From the NCBI GenBank assembly GCA_040403075.1, contig JBBALJ010000114.1:1-8962 (forward strand): a stretch of DNA of 8,962 nucleotides, read 5' to 3'. Position 1 is the stretch's first letter; each line of letters starts with the position of its first letter. Positions 5,351-8,962 of this stretch are shown here, in pieces. Origin of the DNA: RGVD01 sp040403075. GTDB lineage: Bacteria > Bacteroidota > Bacteroidia > UKL13-3. The position numbers and the translations under genes are program-made. The notes under the pieces are model-generated. The model was given only the letters and a program-made list of their open reading frames with translations. It did not search any database and was not told the origin of the DNA.

Positions 5351-7189
5351 ATGAAAAATAGAATTCCCTTGATTATAAGTTTGATGTTTGTGTCGTTTTG
5401 TGCACTTGCCAATCCACTAGATTCATTGAGATTAGAACAAAAAAATGGAAAGAAATACATCGTTCACAGGGTTGTTAGCAAAGAAACTGTTCAAAGTTTG
5501 GCATCATACTATCAAGTAGAAGAATTGGCCATTATGGAAGCAAATCCACTTATTACAGAAGGTGTAAAAAAGGGAATGGTAGTGCGCATTCCTTTAAATA
5601 GCGAGAAGTATGGAAATGTTGAAATTAAACCAATTACCCCATCATTCACGGCATCAAACTCAATAGCAAAGAATGAAACACCTACCACAAAGCCAATAGA
5701 GAAAGCCCCCGTAGAAGCCAAGCCTATGGTAACTCAGCAAAATTCAAGTGCTTCTTCTACTAAAAAAGAAATTGTAAATACTGAAATAAAACCTATTGCC
5801 AAGCCAAGCCCAAAACTAGAATCAAAACCGGAAATTGCGAATGTTCAAGCGCCAGCTGTAATGCCAGGAAAGGTTTTAAAGGAAGTAAGCAAAGATGGCC
5901 TGAGAAAAATATTTTATAAGGTTGGGAATGGTGAGACTTTACAATCCATTGCGCAAAAATTTAATACTACAGACAAATCGATTGCCAATACAAACATGAT
6001 TACTTCTGGAAACGTTTCTGGAGGTCAAATTATAAAAATTGAGATTGAAGAGAAAACAATTCTAATCGGAGATGCGCCAAAGGCTGCTGAACCCAAACCG
6101 ACAACAAAAAAGGAAGAAAGTTCGAACTTAAAGGAATCTGCCAAAGAAACTTTGAATGAAGCAAAGTCTGCGGTAAAGGAATTGGTTGCGAAAGAGGAAA
6201 AAGCACCAGAACCAATTGTATCTCCCCCTCTTATTTTAGATGATGAGAGATTAGTTGTTAAAACTATCAAAAACAAAAAGTACATTATTCATACCACAGC
6301 TAGTTCTTCTGAAACTTTAGATATGCTAGCTGATAAATATTCTGTTTCGGTAAAAAAGATAAAGGATGCAAATAATCTTTCAAGCGCAAAACTTAGAAAC
6401 AAACAAACTCTTAAGATTCCAGTTACCGAGAATCAATTATCTAAATTGATTGCCGAAAACAAGAAGGTAAATTCTGATAAACATAATCAAGAAATAAAAT
6501 CCGTAGCCGCCTCAAGCAATGGGTCAAGTTCCATTTCGTCCTCATCAGTCAATGACTCTGCGCGTTATACATGGGGTGACAAAATTCGTTTGACTGAAGA
6601 GGACATGTCCAAGTTGAAAAAGAAAGCAGAGGAAGAGGCTAAGACTTTAGCCATAGCTGAAGTGCATGCCAATGGTGGAGGAAGCACTAATGAGGACTTT
6701 ACCCATCCTGTAATGAAGGGTGAAACAATTGAGTCAATTGCTAAAAAATATAATATTACAACTTCAGACATTGCAAATTGGAATGGATTATGGGATTATA
6801 GGGTTAGAGAAGGACTAGAGTTGATTGTAAATGCTAAAAGGGCTCGTAAGCCTTATTTTGCCTTAAATAGTACAAATGCAGAACAAGTAAAAACCATTAA
6901 GGCTAATGATAAATCATCCTTAGTGGAAGATATTTACGAACAAGGCTTGTGCCTTTACACTGAAGATGTGAAGTTTAAAGGTATACTTCATAAAACAGCT
7001 CCAGTGGGGACTTTGATTATGATTGAAAACAATGATAATTTCAAAAGAAGATTTTTCACTACTACGGGTGTCTTGAGGGATACATCTAACAATGATATAA
7101 TTATTCAAATTGATGACGAAACTGCAAAACAATTGGATATTAATAACCCATTAACCAATGTGAAGTTGCGTTTCGGATTAGTACAATAA
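5351..7189 (+). CDS. Secreted multi-LysM protein with C-terminal RlpA-like (double-psi beta-barrel) domain
   Basis: This 612-residue exported protein is expected to bind peptidoglycan. Residues 1-20 form a signal peptide ending in ALA, with likely cleavage before N21. Four LysM-like modules follow at about 36-82, 187-232, 310-358 and 452-494, each with a strand (such as YIVHRV, FYKVGNGETL, HPVMKGETI), a SLA/SIA helix and a closing IP/IV strand. They are joined by low-complexity Lys/Glu/Pro- and Ser-rich linkers, notably 98-165 and 386-403. The C-terminal 528-610 region contains LHKTAPVGTLIMIEN (546-560), matching the HKTxPxGT segment of RlpA-like barrels. The usual NDRGP loop is not seen, so lytic activity is doubtful and a binding role is more likely. 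The reading frame is open upstream to a TTG at 5306, but the ATG at 5351 gives a clean signal peptide. The 5245-5350 gap shows no good promoter. Confidence 0.85.
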   Translation: MKNRIPLIISLMFVSFCALANPLDSLRLEQKNGKKYIVHRVVSKETVQSLASYYQVEELAIMEANPLITEGVKKGMVVRIPLNSEKYGNVEIKPITPSFTASNSIAKNETPTTKPIEKAPVEAKPMVTQQNSSASSTKKEIVNTEIKPIAKPSPKLESKPEIANVQAPAVMPGKVLKEVSKDGLRKIFYKVGNGETLQSIAQKFNTTDKSIANTNMITSGNVSGGQIIKIEIEEKTILIGDAPKAAEPKPTTKKEESSNLKESAKETLNEAKSAVKELVAKEEKAPEPIVSPPLILDDERLVVKTIKNKKYIIHTTASSSETLDMLADKYSVSVKKIKDANNLSSAKLRNKQTLKIPVTENQLSKLIAENKKVNSDKHNQEIKSVAASSNGSSSISSSSVNDSARYTWGDKIRLTEEDMSKLKKKAEEEAKTLAIAEVHANGGGSTNEDFTHPVMKGETIESIAKKYNITTSDIANWNGLWDYRVREGLELIVNAKRARKPYFALNSTNAEQVKTIKANDKSSLVEDIYEQGLCLYTEDVKFKGILHKTAPVGTLIMIENNDNFKRRFFTTTGVLRDTSNNDIIIQIDDETAKQLDINNPLTNVKLRFGLVQ

Positions 7190-7196
7190 TATTGGA

Positions 7197-7991
7197 TTGA
7201 GCAAGATATACCAATATATAAAATTTGCACTTTGGTTTGTTTTTAAGTCACCTCAGCGGAAGTTTACCTACTTAAGTTTATGGCAGGATATGGTGGGAAT
7301 ATTTTCCTATTTAATAATTAGGTATCTACCTTATTTTAATGCTAAACCTATTTCCATTTGTGTGGGTATTCACAATAGAAGTGAATTGTTTTTAAAACAC
7401 TTTCTTCCAAGTCTAAATTTTGTTCATCATTCGGATTTAATTGAATTGTCAGTGTTTGATTGCCAAAGTGATGATGTCCCAAATTTTGAAACTGAAGTTA
7501 GAAAAATTTGGAAAGGCAAATTGGTTTTTAAAAGTGAAAATATCCTATTCACTAGGTCTTATACCTTTAATAAAGCGGTAAGACAATCCAAAAATGAAAT
7601 ACTGTTCATTTGCGATGCAGATTTCTCATTACCAACTGACTTAGTTATCAAATGTAACAAGTTTACTTTAGGCAAATTGGTATGGTTTCCAATTGTTTTT
7701 TATTTGTATAAAAACAAACCCCATGTATTTGATAGGAGCCATGGAGAATGGATGCAATGGGGTGGTAAAGGCATATTATCTTGTAAAAGAAAATATTTTG
7801 ATGAAATTGGTGGATTGGACGAATCTTTTATAAAATGGGGAAAGGAAGATGATGACCTTTGGATGAAATTTTACAAAGCAGGAAACTATGTGATAAGAAG
7901 CAGAGAAAAAGGACTTTTGCACCATTGGCACCCAAGTTTAAATCCAAAATATCAGGTACTTGCCGATAAAGCTGATAAAGGCTTGTTATAA
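7197..7991 (+). CDS. GT-A glycosyltransferase with a Glyco_transf_7C-like C-terminal motif
   Basis: This is a predicted 264-residue nucleotide-sugar glycosyltransferase. The GT-A domain starts near residue 50 (KPISICVGIHNR), and the D140-A-D142 motif would bind the metal and sugar nucleotide. The later segment GGLDESF (205-211) with WGKEDDDLW (214-222) matches the galactosyltransferase-type C-terminal motif found in polysaccharide and chondroitin-like synthases. The first ~49 residues are partly hydrophobic and basic and may lie against the membrane. The acceptor and sugar are unknown. The start is probably TTG: the frame closes upstream at 7179-7181 and contains no ATG before M32. Starting at M32 would keep the catalytic domain, so the N-terminus is uncertain. 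It begins 7 bases after the LysM gene, which implies cotranscription. Confidence 0.82.
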   Translation: MSKIYQYIKFALWFVFKSPQRKFTYLSLWQDMVGIFSYLIIRYLPYFNAKPISICVGIHNRSELFLKHFLPSLNFVHHSDLIELSVFDCQSDDVPNFETEVRKIWKGKLVFKSENILFTRSYTFNKAVRQSKNEILFICDADFSLPTDLVIKCNKFTLGKLVWFPIVFYLYKNKPHVFDRSHGEWMQWGGKGILSCKRKYFDEIGGLDESFIKWGKEDDDLWMKFYKAGNYVIRSREKGLLHHWHPSLNPKYQVLADKADKGLL

Positions 7992-8014
7992 TAAAACCTT
8001 TGAACTTATATTTG
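7983..8014 (+). promoter_or_regulatory. Candidate internal promoter before the second glycosyltransferase
   Basis: TTG (7983-7985) is followed after 21 bases by TATATTTG (8007-8014), an exact TAnnTTTG match. The element ends 24 bases before the ATG at 8039. It begins inside the 3' end of the preceding glycosyltransferase gene, so the second enzyme could be transcribed separately as well as by read-through. Confidence 0.45.
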
Positions 8015-8038
8015 CCTAAATAGGAAAACAAAAGCACG

Positions 8039-8785
8039 ATGCTTGTAACCATTATTACTCCTTCATACAATCAGGCCAAATATTTAGAACAGACTATTCT
8101 TTCAGTTCTAAACCAAAGCTATAAAAATATTGAATATATTATTATGGATGGAGGTAGCAACGATGGTTCACTTGAAATAATAAAAAAGTATGAGAATAGA
8201 TTAGCTTATTGGCAAAGCAAACCCGATGGTGGACAAGTTAAGGCTATAAACAAAGCCTTTCAGATGGCCAAAGGTGATTTGGTAGCCTTTATAAATTCGG
8301 ATGATATCCTTCAACCAGGGGCTGTTGATGCCTTGCTAAGGGCGTATGATGTAAATCCTGACTATACCGTTTATTATGGTTTATGCAGCACCATTGATTC
8401 TGAAGGGAAGGAAATATCTAAACCAAAAGGAGGAAACCTACACTATGATGTTTTGCTAAAAAAAGGAATGTTACCAGCTATATTTCAGCCAGCTTGCTTT
8501 TTTAATGTGCGTAAAATAAATAGAACCTATGTGCTTGATGAAAACTACCCACTAGCCTTCGATTACGAATTATTATTATATCTTCTTAAACAAGGTAATT
8601 TCTTGTTTTTATACAGCCATTTCGCAAGCTATCGAGTTCATAATGAGAGTAAGAGCACTGCACTTAAAAGAGAGCATTATTTAGATAAATTAAGGGTGCA
8701 AGAGCATTATTCTAAAAAGTATTGGCTCCTATGGAAATACCGAAGACTAAAAATGGAAATTGCTATTAAGCTTGGAAAGTTTTGA
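8039..8785 (+). CDS. Family 2 glycosyltransferase
   Basis: This 248-residue protein is a standard GT2 enzyme, transferring a sugar from a nucleotide donor to a glycan acceptor on the cytoplasmic side of the membrane. It opens with VTIITPSYNQAKYLEQTI (3-20). Next come YIIMDGGSNDGS (33-44), with D37 and D42 in donor binding, KPDGGQVKAINKA (61-73), and the DxD-equivalent NSDD at 86-89. The AFDYEL motif (173-178) is where GT2 enzymes usually place the catalytic-base acidic residues. The KPDxGQ and FDYEL motifs are typical of GT2 enzymes of surface polysaccharide loci. No membrane spans are evident. The ATG start is at the family's normal position. It lies 47 bases after another glycosyltransferase, suggesting a shared glycan pathway; the product is unknown. 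Confidence 0.92.
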   Translation: MLVTIITPSYNQAKYLEQTILSVLNQSYKNIEYIIMDGGSNDGSLEIIKKYENRLAYWQSKPDGGQVKAINKAFQMAKGDLVAFINSDDILQPGAVDALLRAYDVNPDYTVYYGLCSTIDSEGKEISKPKGGNLHYDVLLKKGMLPAIFQPACFFNVRKINRTYVLDENYPLAFDYELLLYLLKQGNFLFLYSHFASYRVHNESKSTALKREHYLDKLRVQEHYSKKYWLLWKYRRLKMEIAIKLGKF

Positions 8786-8847
8786 TTGTTTCATCAAAAG
8801 TCAAATTATAAAAGAAGATAGTTTTCATACTTTTTACATTTTTATCT

Positions 8848-8962
8848 ATGGACATCGGAGTTTTATTAAACGATAAAAATACCAAAGCAAAAGCTAAAAC
8901 AGAGGCTTTGGCGCAATTGCTTTTAGATAATAAAATTAGCGTAAGCAATCTTATTGAATTTG
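8848..8962 (+). CDS. 5' end of an unidentified gene, cut by the window edge
   Basis: An ATG at 8848 opens a frame that stays open to the last base (38 codons visible). The product begins MDIGVLLNDKNTKAKAKTEA, followed by a helix-prone LAQLLLDNKISVSNLIEF. The alternation of charged and leucine residues suggests a soluble helical-repeat-like protein, but I do not recognise it. It starts 62 bases after the glycosyltransferase stop. The gap contains a weak AT-rich hairpin (TTTTGAT at 8780-8786 / ATCAAAA at 8793-8799) and TACTTTTT (8828-8835), one base from TAnnTTTG but without a matching -33 box. Confidence 0.6.
   Translation, partial: MDIGVLLNDKNTKAKAKTEALAQLLLDNKISVSNLIEF

Noticed and set aside
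8780..8799. Hairpin TTTTGAT / ATCAAAA over the stop codon of the second glycosyltransferase
   Set aside because: The stem is short and AT-rich with no T tract after it; at best a weak terminator.
8766..8948. Minus-strand 60-codon frame at the end of the window
   Set aside because: It overlaps the 3' end of the glycosyltransferase gene and the better plus-strand start at 8848, and has no recognisable features.
1..8962. CRISPR arrays, insertion sequences, rRNA genes or intact tRNAs
   Set aside because: I saw no regularly spaced repeats, transposase genes, terminal inverted repeats or complete cloverleaf sequences on either strand.

Overview
This AT-rich window looks chromosomal and comes from a member of the Bacteroidota, probably a Flavobacteriia- or Chitinophagia-like lineage. 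Four kinds of evidence point there. Several genes have TAnnTTTG-type -7 promoter elements, which are characteristic of that phylum. Start codons lack clear Shine-Dalgarno sequences. There is an Omp28-like lipoprotein with a CPPC motif, and a LysM protein ending in an RlpA-like domain. Species cannot be named from the sequence alone.

Layout. Positions 1-162 hold no convincing gene but contain a promoter-like element with a direct repeat. Positions 163-671 (+) encode an overlapping type II toxin-antitoxin pair: a small antitoxin and a RelE/ParE toxin. Positions 672-903 are non-coding, with a short GC-rich island, an 18-base near-repeat of a site at 5205-5222, and a strong bidirectional terminator at 850-885. 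On the minus strand lie a thioredoxin-like Omp28-family lipoprotein (904-1746, own promoter) and a probable two-gene unit, a PhoH-family ATPase (3118-4062) followed by a two-HKD phospholipase D/cardiolipin synthase-like enzyme (1883-3055). A 63-base divergent intergenic region separates phoH from a plus-strand run: a SAM hydrolase/DUF62-family protein (4126-4917), a small ABM-fold monooxygenase-like protein (4948-5244), a secreted four-LysM protein with an RlpA-like C-terminus (5351-7189), and two different glycosyltransferases (7197-7991 and 8039-8785). A gene of unknown function starts at 8848 and runs off the window.

How the genes fit together. Most of the window is core-type cell-envelope and housekeeping function: phospholipid headgroup chemistry, peptidoglycan binding, glycan synthesis, an envelope lipoprotein and an RNA-linked ATPase. 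The toxin-antitoxin pair and the non-coding stretch beside it are the only part that looks accessory. I did not find a clear undescribed multi-gene system. The observations most worth checking are the replaced active-site residues in the SAM hydrolase-like protein, the use of TTG starts by three genes (including both members of the divergent pair), the structured GC-rich island at 722-766, and the near-repeat of the ABM gene's 3' end beside the toxin-antitoxin locus.
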